Shown here in pieces: positions 16,271 through 25,296 of a DNA stretch of 36,950 nucleotides (within the stretch, counting starts at the first letter, position 1; each line of letters opens with the position of its first letter). The translations under genes and the position numbers were made by a program. The DNA comes from JBGSKV01 sp041740975 (GTDB lineage Bacteria > Bdellovibrionota_B > Oligoflexia > Oligoflexales > JALZUQ01). Under the pieces are notes generated by a model, which was given only the letters and a program-made list of their open reading frames with translations, made no database searches and was not told the DNA's origin. The stretch spans positions 1-36,950 of the forward strand of contig JBGSKV010000119.1 of the NCBI GenBank assembly GCA_041740975.1, in the 5' to 3' direction.

Positions 16271-18109
16271 GTGAAATCATTAATACCAGTTTTAACTTTC
16301 TTTTTTCTATCATCATCGGCTTTTGGCGCCCAGTTTTTGTCGCAGCAGCTTTTGAAGGACAACTCCAAAAAACCTCCTGGCGACCAAGTTTTTGTCTCGG
16401 TTCTTTTGGAGCCGGGTGAGCAAAACGTGCTGATCCAAGTGCAGCCCTTTTTGTTGCAAGAAAAAGGCGAAGCGGTCGCTCTCAAAAATCCCAAGACACT
16501 TTCTCCCCAGGTATATGAACAAAACGCATCACGGCCAAAAGATGCAAGACCTGATGAGATCATCAACCTCGATATAACCGTGACGATTCCCTTCGAAGAG
16601 TTGAACCTCAGTCCGGGTCTACAAAAAGTTGGTTATTTAGTCCGCGGCTTCACCCCAAAAAATGGCGAACACGGCGAGCCCTTTTTCTCTAGACCCACGG
16701 AGATGACGACGTTTGAAATTCTTGACGAGGAGTCGACAAGATTTCAACTGACGTTAAATCCCGAAACACCCGAACTTGCCGAAACGCTATTTAGCGTGAC
16801 GCCAACGCCGGCCTACTTTTTTCAGGCCGACGGCAGCGTCTCGAAAAGAGCAGTCGAAGTCACTGGCGTAGAGATAAAAGTTCAAGAACCTATGTTCGGC
16901 GCAGAGCCTGGTGAAGTCACAGTGCAAGGCGGTTATGATCGAGCTTACGGTGAGAATCAAACCTTAACGCCATCGGAAAACAGTCAGAAAGACGACTTTA
17001 CCGAACAACACCACCGCATCATCAAATTTGCCACCAATCGCCGTATCGCCAATCCGAAAGCTCGCAATGCCGAACGCTTTCATGCCGGGGCATGGTCCGA
17101 AGAGCTCTCTTATGGCGCCGCCCAAGTGAATATCCCACTCGAGACACACGTAAAAGGTCAGTTGGAGAGAGGATACTGGTGGTGGGAAAAGAACGATTCT
17201 ACGAAGGCTTTTTTTATCGAAGATGGTGGCTTGTCACTAATGCCGAAAGATCTATTTCTTGAAGGCATTCAGTCAGACGATGTGTTGATTTATGTGCATG
17301 GATTTTCCGAGACTTTTGAAAGTGCGGTGATATCGACCGCGCAAATACAACATGACATTCGCTTTGCCGGCGAAGCCATTACCTTTAGTTGGGCAACCCA
17401 GGGGAAAAAAGGTGTGAAGTTAAAGCTGAATGGGGCGCATCTGGCTTACCATATGGACGAGGAGACGGCCGAAAAAACCATCCCGCAGTTTGCTGATTTT
17501 CTGGCCGATGTTTTTCAGAAAGTAGGTCCAGATAAAATCCATATTCTCGCCCATAGTATGGGAAACCGAGTTGTGTTGGGGGGCATCGCTCAACTTGTCC
17601 GTGAAAATCGCCTTGAGGTTCCGGCAGGGACATCCGGTCACGCCATCAAATCCATTTCTTTGGCTGCGGCAGATGTTGATATCAATTTGTTCGGAGCTTA
17701 CTTGCCTTTAGCCGAGCCCACAACCGATCTTTTTAGTTTCTATTATTCAAAATGGGATGCTGCCTTACGACTCTCTAACAAGATTCACACAATGCAGCGC
17801 GCGGGGATGTATCCATCTTTCTTTGAAGGGATGGATACCATTAACTGTGATGCCGCAAACTCTGCGTTTGTCGGCGCAGGGCATAGTTACGTGCAAGGTC
17901 GTGATCATCTCCTCTTAGATCTTATGATGGTCGTAAAATATGGACGCCAGCCCACTCGGCGTCAACCACCACTCGGCAATCAAGAGCAACACCATGGGTT
18001 TTCGTATTGGCCGGTCCGTGCACCGACAGGTATGAAGCTTTCGCACTTATTCACAGAAAAAGAAATTGATCAGTGGCAGCAGGAAAATGAATTCTCTACT
18101 GGTGACTAA
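16271..18109 (+). CDS. Exported alpha/beta hydrolase, DUF900 type
   Basis: Codes for 612 residues beginning at GTG with AAGGGAGA upstream. A Sec signal peptide ends SSSAFGAQF (~residue 20). Residues ~20-240 are a beta-rich region without clear family. The C-terminal ~300 residues are a DUF900 hydrolase: DVLIYVHGFSETFESAV (strand plus oxyanion His-Gly, ~340), AITFSWATQGKKG, then the nucleophile elbow HILAHSMGNRV (Ser ~429), an acid candidate in SLAAADVDIN and the catalytic His in GAGHSYV (~537). DUF900 enzymes are esterase/lipase-like with mostly unknown substrates. Periplasmic or secreted location suggests lipid or polymer cleavage outside the cytoplasm. Diverges from the MNIO operon. Confidence 0.8.
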   Translation: MKSLIPVLTFFFLSSSAFGAQFLSQQLLKDNSKKPPGDQVFVSVLLEPGEQNVLIQVQPFLLQEKGEAVALKNPKTLSPQVYEQNASRPKDARPDEIINLDITVTIPFEELNLSPGLQKVGYLVRGFTPKNGEHGEPFFSRPTEMTTFEILDEESTRFQLTLNPETPELAETLFSVTPTPAYFFQADGSVSKRAVEVTGVEIKVQEPMFGAEPGEVTVQGGYDRAYGENQTLTPSENSQKDDFTEQHHRIIKFATNRRIANPKARNAERFHAGAWSEELSYGAAQVNIPLETHVKGQLERGYWWWEKNDSTKAFFIEDGGLSLMPKDLFLEGIQSDDVLIYVHGFSETFESAVISTAQIQHDIRFAGEAITFSWATQGKKGVKLKLNGAHLAYHMDEETAEKTIPQFADFLADVFQKVGPDKIHILAHSMGNRVVLGGIAQLVRENRLEVPAGTSGHAIKSISLAAADVDINLFGAYLPLAEPTTDLFSFYYSKWDAALRLSNKIHTMQRAGMYPSFFEGMDTINCDAANSAFVGAGHSYVQGRDHLLLDLMMVVKYGRQPTRRQPPLGNQEQHHGFSYWPVRAPTGMKLSHLFTEKEIDQWQQENEFSTGD

Positions 18110-18131
18110 GGATTTAATTAAATCGTAGAAG

Positions 18132-18147
18132 TGGCATAATCATTGCA
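18132..18147 (+). promoter_or_regulatory. Sigma-54 (-24/-12) promoter
   Basis: TGGCATAATCATTGCA has the invariant GG and GC at the exact 10-base spacing and the full TTGCA -12 block. The start would be near 18158, 25 bases before the gene. A perfect 14-base palindrome, GATTTAATTAAATC (18111-18124), sits just upstream and could bind a regulator, though it is close to the polymerase. Confidence 0.6.
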
Positions 18148-18182
18148 GTGCATAATATGCTTATGCAAAGGAGCGCAGTATT

Positions 18183-18635
18183 ATGCCCTTTAACTATAAT
18201 TTAGATTTTGATCATATTGACTTTCGACATTCACCAGAACTGTATCGGGTCGGAAGAGGGGAGCAAGGCGTGCTCCTTGTAGAACCCTACAAAAGCGAAA
18301 TTCTTCCGCATTGGCGCTTTCGAACACCCGCAATCGCCAGCAAATCCGCGGAGAAAATATATCGTTTGTTTTTGAACTATAAGAAAGAAAATGACTTTGT
18401 TGGGATGGACATGGCCAGAAAGTTCTTGCAGATGGGTTTCACGCGTTCACGTCGCTATGCTAATCACGGCAGTGGACGAAAATATGACAAGCTTACCCGC
18501 AAGGAATTACCAAGAGAAAGAGATAACAAGCCGAAGGCGGAGTCCGCTGAGATATTTTATCGTTACTACGTTAAGGCGCGCGAAGATGAAGTTTACAAAA
18601 CTCAAAAACAGTTTCATCAAAAATTGATCGGCTAA
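18183..18635 (+). CDS. DUF4385 family protein
   Basis: Codes for 150 cytoplasmic residues. The whole sequence is DUF4385-like: FNYNLDFDHIDFRHSPELYRVGRGEQG at the start, VLLVEPYKSEILPHWRFRTP, KKENDFVGMDMARKFLQMGFTRSRRYANH, and a C-terminal SAEIFYRYYVKAREDEVY helix. Function is unknown; the strong conservation of WRF and the Arg-rich FTRSRRY suggest nucleic-acid or protein binding. A strong AAAGGAG supports the ATG. It is the only gene after a sigma-54 promoter, so expression is probably conditional. Confidence 0.85.
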   Translation: MPFNYNLDFDHIDFRHSPELYRVGRGEQGVLLVEPYKSEILPHWRFRTPAIASKSAEKIYRLFLNYKKENDFVGMDMARKFLQMGFTRSRRYANHGSGRKYDKLTRKELPRERDNKPKAESAEIFYRYYVKAREDEVYKTQKQFHQKLIG

Positions 18636-18662
18636 CTGACTGAAATCCCCAAGGTAGCGCAG

Positions 18663-19385
18663 TTATAGTTTATCGCGGGATACGAGAAAGTTGGCAATCC
18701 CAATGGCTTCGTCAACTTCGGCATACAGTTGAAGAATTCGGTCTTTGTTGAGGCGATCTAACTCGGGCAAGTGCGAATATTGGTCTCGCAGGTATTCTGT
18801 ACGCTGATACTTCAACATAGAAAGACTTTGCCGAGCTTGCTCGATCAAGATCTTCTCCTGCGGGCGAAATTGATCCACATCAAGTAGAAACGAAGTCGAC
18901 GCAGACGAGTCTCGCAATATAGTTCCCTGTTCAATTCGAGAATTGTACGAGCGGCTTAGTTTTGCGAGTGTATCTCGTAAAACCTCCAGATCTTGCCCCA
19001 AATCATTTCCTTGATATTGGACTATTGCGCCACCGCCATGAGAATTCAAGTTGAGAAGTGCAGAGTTTAGGGAGGCTAAGTCCGAGCGATTACTTTCCAG
19101 AACGGCAAGAAAGCGGTCATATCGCTTGAAGCGAATCGAGTCGCGGGTTCTCTTTAGACTTTTGATTCGCCCGCTCAGTTTGAGCATTCGTTCTTCGATC
19201 GGAGGGATTTTGTTTTGGATTTCGGAGAGATCGTTTTCGTCGGTTAACTCTAACTTCTTAAGTGCATCCACGCTTCCTTCAAAATGCGCGAGGCGTTTTT
19301 CGGCCGCGTGTATCTGCGAATCTAAGTCATTGGCCAAAGACAAAGTTGAAAAAAACAGGGAAAGAATGATGAAACTAAAACGCAT
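18663..19385 (-). CDS. Exported coiled-coil protein, unknown
   Basis: Codes for 240 residues with a Sec signal peptide (cleavage after TLSLA, ~19). The mature part is helical and charged with heptad-like spacing: an N-terminal coiled coil (~20-100, AEKRLAHFEGSVDALKKL, IEERMLKLSGRIKSLKRT), a Gly-rich turn (LNSHGGGAIVQY), and a second helical half ending ELDRLNKDRILQLYAEVDEA. It is probably a periplasmic structural or adaptor protein. TGGAG five bases before the ATG supports the start. A hairpin lies in the leader. Confidence 0.65.
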   Translation of the reverse strand: MRFSFIILSLFFSTLSLANDLDSQIHAAEKRLAHFEGSVDALKKLELTDENDLSEIQNKIPPIEERMLKLSGRIKSLKRTRDSIRFKRYDRFLAVLESNRSDLASLNSALLNLNSHGGGAIVQYQGNDLGQDLEVLRDTLAKLSRSYNSRIEQGTILRDSSASTSFLLDVDQFRPQEKILIEQARQSLSMLKYQRTEYLRDQYSHLPELDRLNKDRILQLYAEVDEAIGIANFLVSRDKL

Positions 19386-19409
19386 TTTTTACTCCAGCAA
19401 CGTGAAACT

Positions 19410-19440
19410 AGCTGGGAAGGGAAGGGGAGTTATCCCAGCT
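19410..19440 (-). promoter_or_regulatory. Leader hairpin of the coiled-coil gene
   Basis: AGCTGGGA and TCCCAGCT pair perfectly (8 bp, 15-base loop) and end 25 bases before the start codon of the minus-strand gene. On the mRNA the loop is pyrimidine-rich (CUCCCCUUCCCUUC), which could sequester purine-rich ribosome sites. It may be a leader regulatory element. Confidence 0.35.
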
Positions 19441-19631
19441 CTCGAATGAGTTACATAGCATTCTGATGAAAAGTCATACAATGAGTTTCTGCACGCCACC
19501 ACCGGACGCGCTGCACCCACCGCCTTAAATTCAGAATGTTGATATTTAACACAATAGATTCATTATATTAATCTTGCGGCTGGCCAGTCAGTCAAACTTA
19601 GTGTACAAGGCATTAGGAATGAAGGATACAT

Positions 19632-20090
19632 ATGAAGTCGATCATAACATTGCACATCATCCTCTTGAGTCTCTGGGCCTCACCGGCGCTAAGCCTCGGC
19701 CTTGAAAACAGATGTTCCGACAGTTTTCAGTCGAACGCCAAGGTTGCCATTCAAATGAAGATGAGCCCATCATTTGCGGTATCGCGAGGACGATATGAGA
19801 TCGAAGATTTCATCGTGGAAACGATTGGCGCAGAGTTTTTGCGCGGTGAGCGTCGTATCCAAGTTGATATAAATGTGAATGATGATCATTTCGAAGATAC
19901 TTTAAGTAGACTTTCGGCCTTAGGCATCACTCCGGTGGTCTCTGACGAAGAGCCAGTAGATGATTCAATCATTATGGTCATGGCGAACTCACGAGACCTG
20001 ATCAATCTTTTGCGTGAACTTGCGCCAAGCAGTTATTTTCTCGCATCAACTTACGATCCTCGAAGCGAAATATTCGGTTTAGAAATATAA
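19632..20090 (+). CDS. Small exported protein, unknown
   Basis: Codes for 152 residues with a Sec signal peptide (cleavage near SPALS, ~21). The mature part has one Cys (28) and an alpha/beta pattern: VAIQMKMSPSFAV, a helix, RRIQVDINVNDDHFEDTLSRLSALG and DSIIMVMANSRDLINLLRELA. The arrangement resembles a small ferredoxin-like fold (beta-alpha-beta-beta-alpha-beta), but no family is recognised. GAAGGA precedes the ATG. Monocistronic. Confidence 0.6.
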   Translation: MKSIITLHIILLSLWASPALSLGLENRCSDSFQSNAKVAIQMKMSPSFAVSRGRYEIEDFIVETIGAEFLRGERRIQVDINVNDDHFEDTLSRLSALGITPVVSDEEPVDDSIIMVMANSRDLINLLRELAPSSYFLASTYDPRSEIFGLEI

Positions 20091-20307
20091 TTTTCAAATC
20101 CGTGACCTCATTTCCGTAAAAATCTAGAGACACCCAAACCATAGAAATCTATGCCATAATGCGTCAGCTAGGCGAACTCACTGGAATCATCAGCTAATTT
20201 CTTGGTCGGGAAAAGAGATACTTCTCTAAATTTGACGGAAATAGAGTTTTAGATTTTTCGTGTTTTTGCCGACAAGCCTTTAAACCTTCTCGGGGTATGC
20301 TTTTGCC

Positions 20308-22539
20308 ATGATATTCACTCGCGTTCAGCTTTCGAGCCTTCTCATTACATTGTTCGTGTCCGCTGCTTGCAACAATGAAACGGGATTTTATAGTACTCGT
20401 ACCGCTGAATTTGCGCCGGTGGAAACCCAAGATCAAGTTCCCTTAGATCCGACTAAACCAGACATTCCGCCTCCGACAACGGACATACCGGGAAGCATAG
20501 ACATTGGCGATGCCGTGCCAGCGTTACCACCCGTGGTCAGCGTGCCCAAACCACCAGTCGTCGTCGTGCCACCACCCACACCTGAAAACCCCAATGTCAT
20601 AACGATTGGCGGCGCCACCAAAACTTTGGACCTCACCATTAATCAAGTCAATGTCACCGAATCGGAAGAAGTCGATCTGATCATTCTTATAGATGACAGT
20701 CCCTCTATGAAAAATAAAATCGACCGTATGACAGCGTCACTTGAAAATTTCTTAGCCACCATCATCGCCCGAAAAACCAAACCAGTGCACGTCGCTATAG
20801 TCCCGCTTAGTGCTTACGCTTTCAAAGCAACACAGGGTCATGTGATCCGTAAAAAAAGCACCGATGAATTTTTAGTTCTTCCACCGAATCCCCTTTCCAT
20901 TATGGGACATGGAAACTTAGAAAATAGAAATTACTTGGGGCAATGGTTTAATTACGAGATATTATTAGACAAAAGTTATGATAAGGTGACGTGGCCAGAA
21001 ACGGCTAGAGGCATAGATTTTAAATATTACGCAAATATTTCGGCACAAACCTTGCCTTCTATACGCGCGGATCTAAACACGATTAGTAATAGTTTGACCG
21101 AAACCTACGATAAAGAATATTTGATTTCTGCATTAATGAATCATTTAAGTCATCGGAGTTTGGCCGAGTTTGGCAAAATTCCACCTTCGAAAGGTAAGTT
21201 GAGGGCCGACGGTGCCAGTCATATTGTCGTACTCACGGATGAAGACAATGATTTACCTATGCGTCAAGAACAAGGGAGGTTTCACGAGGTGCCGGGTTAC
21301 TATGGTGGCCAAATGGCGAGCCGCGGCACATACGAAGTTCCGACACGCTGCAGTGATGATGTCGAAGTTTCGCTGGTGGGACATTTCGGGGGCTGTACCA
21401 AAGATGCTACCGACTATGACTTGCGTCATGACCGCTATCATTGTGTCGTTTCTCCAGCCGCAGGGTCAGATTGGAATGCACCGCTCTCGATTTTTTCGAC
21501 AATGGGAGGCTACGCACCCAATAACGCCTGTAGATCTTACAACAAATTCAATTGCACGAAAACACTCGATGGCGTTGACATTGATCAGAGCAATATCGAC
21601 GCTTCTCAAACAGATAAAACGACTTACAAGTCCTGCCGGCCCGTATTGAATACGGCTGAATACTGGAATGTCAAAAATTACCACGGCGGCCGCCTTTTTG
21701 CGGAGGACTTCGAACAGTGCCATCCGGCGGCATGTACGGAAATTTACCAAGTTCTGAAGTGGGAGTTTGTCACAAACACTTCTGGTATCGTCACAAGGGT
21801 CAAACTTCAAAATGATGGGGTTTGTAAGCCAGGATTTCGATTTATTCCTCCAAGTGCTAGTCGCGTCTCCGACACTATATTTCCGTCGAAATGCAATAGT
21901 GATTTTGCTAGCGGCGTATTGCAAAACTTGCCACAGTTCGTGCGTAAGTATGAAAGGCAGTTGGAGAAGACTTCGGGTCAATCTCTCATTGTCGCCACGC
22001 GCATGAACGTGCCGCAAAGCCAAATTCAGGCCTATTTTGATATATTTCATCACACGCATGTGGAATGGCTAGTTCAACCCAGAAACTTTAAACTTTACCG
22101 GGCAAACCCTCTCGGCTTCATGGAGTTTCTGAAGGAAATCCATTCGGCCAAACGTATACAAATCCACTCGATCGTTTCTACGAACGGACAAAAGTGTGCG
22201 GGTGATAGTGGTACTGGTGTCGTGCGACGGGCCGAAGAAATGATCAAAGTGACGAACGCGACCGGCGGGATCATAGGTAACATTTGCGACGCCAACTATA
22301 ACCCAATCCTTGAGCGCGTCGTCACTAAAGTTTCGACCAATACGGTTTCCTCTTACGACCTAAAACCCTTGAACGCTGAATTTTCTGGTGCGTCATCAAG
22401 CCGGGTTATTGTCAAAGTCGAAAATATAACAAAAGGCAAAGAGATTCCTCTGGGCATGTTCAGCTATGCAGGAGGGGTTCTTCACCTACCGCTGTCAGAA
22501 ATTTCTTCTGGCGATAAGATTCGAGTCACGTATCGATAA
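20308..22539 (+). CDS. Large lipoprotein with von Willebrand factor A domain
   Basis: Codes for 743 residues. The signal peptide ends FVSAAC|N (Cys21, lipoprotein). A Pro/Val-rich linker (~37-93) lifts the domain off the membrane. The VWA domain starts at about residue 120: LIILIDDSPSMKNKI gives the MIDAS DxSxS (Asp129, Ser131, Ser133) and VVLTDEDND (~310) is the later acidic loop. A Cys-rich insert (roughly residues 345-490, with CSDDV, GGCT, HCVV, NKFNCT) interrupts the domain and may be stabilised by disulfides. VWA lipoproteins usually bind ligands or matrix through a divalent metal. No partner gene is clear. The last ~60 residues look like a beta-sandwich tail. Confidence 0.75.
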   Translation: MIFTRVQLSSLLITLFVSAACNNETGFYSTRTAEFAPVETQDQVPLDPTKPDIPPPTTDIPGSIDIGDAVPALPPVVSVPKPPVVVVPPPTPENPNVITIGGATKTLDLTINQVNVTESEEVDLIILIDDSPSMKNKIDRMTASLENFLATIIARKTKPVHVAIVPLSAYAFKATQGHVIRKKSTDEFLVLPPNPLSIMGHGNLENRNYLGQWFNYEILLDKSYDKVTWPETARGIDFKYYANISAQTLPSIRADLNTISNSLTETYDKEYLISALMNHLSHRSLAEFGKIPPSKGKLRADGASHIVVLTDEDNDLPMRQEQGRFHEVPGYYGGQMASRGTYEVPTRCSDDVEVSLVGHFGGCTKDATDYDLRHDRYHCVVSPAAGSDWNAPLSIFSTMGGYAPNNACRSYNKFNCTKTLDGVDIDQSNIDASQTDKTTYKSCRPVLNTAEYWNVKNYHGGRLFAEDFEQCHPAACTEIYQVLKWEFVTNTSGIVTRVKLQNDGVCKPGFRFIPPSASRVSDTIFPSKCNSDFASGVLQNLPQFVRKYERQLEKTSGQSLIVATRMNVPQSQIQAYFDIFHHTHVEWLVQPRNFKLYRANPLGFMEFLKEIHSAKRIQIHSIVSTNGQKCAGDSGTGVVRRAEEMIKVTNATGGIIGNICDANYNPILERVVTKVSTNTVSSYDLKPLNAEFSGASSSRVIVKVENITKGKEIPLGMFSYAGGVLHLPLSEISSGDKIRVTYR

Positions 22540-22623
22540 AAGCGGTCTATTTGGGTCGCCGCCTTGAGTATTGATTTGCGCACCCCGCTATCTGAACCTA
22601 ACCTCCTAAAGTTATGGACTATC

Positions 22624-22652
22624 TTGACAGTGCATGCTTTTTGTGCTATGAA
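22624..22652 (+). promoter_or_regulatory. Sigma-70-type promoter
   Basis: TTGACA and TATGAA are separated by 17 bases. The transcript would begin near 22660, only a few bases before an in-frame TTG at 22664 but ~50 bases before the GTG at 22709, which supports the GTG as start. Confidence 0.6.
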
Positions 22653-22708
22653 AGTAGACACTTTTGTATCCGGTTGAGTCTTTCCATTTTCGTGTAAAAA
22701 GAAACCCC

Positions 22709-23956
22709 GTGAAGTTCATTCTCTTTCTCATATTTATCATCTCGGCGATGCCCATCGCGGCAGCGAGCGCCACTCCTTGCGAAAGTATTTTCGTAAACTA
22801 TCTTTATCATGTGCAACGCGAAATGATTGGACGCACCCCCAGTGCTCTGGCGGATTTTAGAAAAGAAAATTCTGCGGTTGCTGACCTCATGCAAGATAAA
22901 GCAAACCCGGACGGACTCTATGCTTTCGAAAGTGATGTCTTTGCGCTTTTTTCATTGGCGCCCGAGTACCGAGACTTAGGATCATTCGGCGAAAAATGGG
23001 GATTAACACCGTTACAATCCCAACAGTTCGCCGACTACTATGGCTCGCAAGTTTTCTTTAAAGACTTCGAAACGATTGGTCCACCTGCCGAAATGTTTCA
23101 TCGCCTCCGTCAAGTTTCGCGCGAACACTACCTCGGTGAGCCAGTCGATGCACTGGCGAGACGATGGCGATTTTATGTTGCCAATCTCACGCAGTATTCT
23201 GTTCCCGAAATGGCACGCCTGCTGAATATTAGCGAAGGCCAGGTATACAAGGATTTATCCGCTCTGCAGCTTTCCGTTGTCGAAGCGTTTGGAAAAAAAA
23301 TCGCGCAAGCCAAATTGCGATTGGCGGCAAAAGAAAACCTTGACCAGATCGCCAAAGTACTGGGCGTTGGGCAGCAGGCCTTAGCATTTGTTCTGCATCA
23401 CACGAGCGTTCGCAGTCGCGGCCAAAGCTGGGATGATATTATCAGAGCCAATGGCCGAGATGAAATTGAGACGATTGTCCTGATTCGGTTATTTGGACAA
23501 GAAAAGACACACCAACACATCGCCGATCAACTCAACACCTATCGCGGTGTTGGTCCTCATGACCCAGCCTTTCGCACAGCAAAATCTGTCACCGATAAAC
23601 TTGGCGCTCTCGGCTTAACAAATCGCGTGGAAGCTGGTGAAACAATTATTCATCCTCAGTACGGCTTGTTGAATGAGAGTGGTCGTCTCGTAGTCGGTAA
23701 CGCCTTAGCGTTTATTATCGATCACATGAACAAGGATGACGAGTGGATAGCAAATGCTTTGGGAGTTCAAAAGAGCACGTTAGAGTCTTTTTTTGCGCGT
23801 CATCATCTCGTAAGATTATCAGCTTCCGACAATTTGCAATTTGAAGAGCGAACCTCTCTGGTGGCTCAATATGAGCGCCAAAGAATGGCTATCCGCCAAG
23901 TTCTAAACTGGATTCGGGCAACGGACGTGTTCCCACCAACCGCGACTTTGGTATGA
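22709..23956 (+). CDS. Exported protein with several helix-turn-helix-like segments
   Basis: Codes for 415 residues from the preferred GTG, which opens straight into a signal peptide (VKFILFLIFIISAMPIAAASA). After it the protein is helical. Segments look like helix-turn-helix: SVPEMARLLNISEGQVYKDL (~163-182), NLDQIAKVLGVGQQALAFVL (~210-229), HQHIADQL plus SVTDKLGALGL (~268-303, wing-like) and WIANALGVQKSTLESFFARH (~346-365). HTH proteins are normally cytoplasmic, so export is unusual; the hydrophobic stretch may instead be a membrane anchor. The stop overlaps the next gene (ATGA), showing an operon. No family is recognised. Confidence 0.65.
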   Translation: MKFILFLIFIISAMPIAAASATPCESIFVNYLYHVQREMIGRTPSALADFRKENSAVADLMQDKANPDGLYAFESDVFALFSLAPEYRDLGSFGEKWGLTPLQSQQFADYYGSQVFFKDFETIGPPAEMFHRLRQVSREHYLGEPVDALARRWRFYVANLTQYSVPEMARLLNISEGQVYKDLSALQLSVVEAFGKKIAQAKLRLAAKENLDQIAKVLGVGQQALAFVLHHTSVRSRGQSWDDIIRANGRDEIETIVLIRLFGQEKTHQHIADQLNTYRGVGPHDPAFRTAKSVTDKLGALGLTNRVEAGETIIHPQYGLLNESGRLVVGNALAFIIDHMNKDDEWIANALGVQKSTLESFFARHHLVRLSASDNLQFEERTSLVAQYERQRMAIRQVLNWIRATDVFPPTATLV

Positions 23957-25248
23957 AGCCGGGCCAAACCCAAGTTTCCCCCGCGCCGTTTTATGGCACC
24001 GGGAATTATCGCCCGGGTGAAAGCAAATGGAATGCTCGCATCTTTGACTCTCGCATCGACGCGTTAAAAGCAATAAAGGCTGCAGCCAGAGCCGAGGGCT
24101 TGGTGGCTCATTTTCTGGATTTTCAATGGAAGGGTGGGCTGCCGGCGGAGTTGAGACCAGAGGCGCAGCGTGAAGCTTTGGAAATCATCAGCACGTGGAT
24201 GCAAGCTAACAACCGTAAAACATTTGATAAGAATGATTTTGGACATGGTCCGGACAAAATAAGGCTGGATGAACAACAGATCTTTGCCTACGGCTCTTAT
24301 AGCCAAGGAAGACCGCATTATGAGAACAGAATTTTTGACTCGCGAACGCAGTTTTTGATCGAGCTGAAACGACGACTTCAAGATGCAAACTTTCCTATTG
24401 AGCTTGTTGATTTTCATTGGCCTAAGGGTTTCAGCGAAGAGGTTCGCCGTGAGATTCAGATGGAAGCTGCTGAGCGTGTAGTCAAATGGATTGTCGAGCA
24501 CGATGGAGCGGTTCCGCGGTCATATGAACTAGGGTTGGGACCCGGGCAAGTCAACCTTTATGGGCCACGACTTTTTGGTCTGAACCTTTACTCGCCGGGG
24601 CAGTCTCTAGCCGAGCTCCGAATTTACGATAGTCGAGCGGACGGCGTAAAAGCTATTATCGAAGCTGCAAGGAAGAAAAATATTGTCCTTCGGCTTTCTG
24701 ATTTTGACTGGCGCAACCCCCCGCCAGAAATTTTGTTGGAGATACAGCAAGAAGTGATCGACAAAATCGTCGACTGGATTGAAAAAAACGGACGCGCACC
24801 GAGTGGTAAAGATTTTGCTGAGGATTCAGAACTAGGCTCATCACAGGCGAGAATATTCGGTAGTGGCCATTACCGGGATGGCGAACGCCACGCCGAGCTT
24901 CGCTTGTTCGACTCGAAAGAGGACGCTGTCGCCGCGATCATCGCCACAGCTAAGGAAAGAGGAATACGAGTTCGATATCTCGACTTTAGGTGGAGCTTGG
25001 TGACGGATTCGCTGCGCGCGCATTTTCAAAGAGAAGCTGTCGAAATCGTCCGTGAGTGGATGGCGGCTAACAGTGGGCGACTGCCTAAATCCAGCGACTT
25101 TAGCACGGGATCAAACGACGTCAATTTATACTACTCGCGATTTGTGGGGTCCAATGTCTACGGTCCTGACGGAGATTTTTACGAATCTCGGATTTTTAAT
25201 TCGCGCGAAGAAGCTTTTGCTGCGGTTCAAACAGAGGCATCACAGTAA
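23953..25248 (+). CDS. Tandem-repeat protein resembling HNH-associated repeats
   Basis: Codes for 431 residues with no signal peptide. It is four ~96-residue repeats, shown by FDSR-like motifs at residues 31, 128, 225, 319 and a fifth at 415. Each has [FY]DSR-x-D-A, a helix, LDF-x-W, REAxEIVxxWM, a GRxP turn, then a variable spacer and a V-x-LYxxxxFG block. The segment REAVEIVREWMAANSGRLP plus RFVGS recalls the short repeats that accompany homing endonucleases and bind DNA. The start overlaps the upstream HTH-like gene by four bases, so they are made together. There is no catalytic motif. Function is inferred only as possible nucleic-acid binding. Confidence 0.65.
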   Translation: MKPGQTQVSPAPFYGTGNYRPGESKWNARIFDSRIDALKAIKAAARAEGLVAHFLDFQWKGGLPAELRPEAQREALEIISTWMQANNRKTFDKNDFGHGPDKIRLDEQQIFAYGSYSQGRPHYENRIFDSRTQFLIELKRRLQDANFPIELVDFHWPKGFSEEVRREIQMEAAERVVKWIVEHDGAVPRSYELGLGPGQVNLYGPRLFGLNLYSPGQSLAELRIYDSRADGVKAIIEAARKKNIVLRLSDFDWRNPPPEILLEIQQEVIDKIVDWIEKNGRAPSGKDFAEDSELGSSQARIFGSGHYRDGERHAELRLFDSKEDAVAAIIATAKERGIRVRYLDFRWSLVTDSLRAHFQREAVEIVREWMAANSGRLPKSSDFSTGSNDVNLYYSRFVGSNVYGPDGDFYESRIFNSREEAFAAVQTEASQ

Positions 25249-25278
25249 CTCGTAACGATCATACGAAAAATTCTGGCG

Positions 25279-25296
25279 GTCATCCTCGTAGGATCT
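25279..25296. repeat. Degenerate copy of the GTCATCCT repeat
   Basis: GTCATCCTCGTAGGATCT resembles the ends of the two repeats at 25765 and 25831 and forms ATCCT/AGGAT around a three-base turn. It touches the stop of the truncated gene, so that gene is bracketed by repeat copies. Confidence 0.35.
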
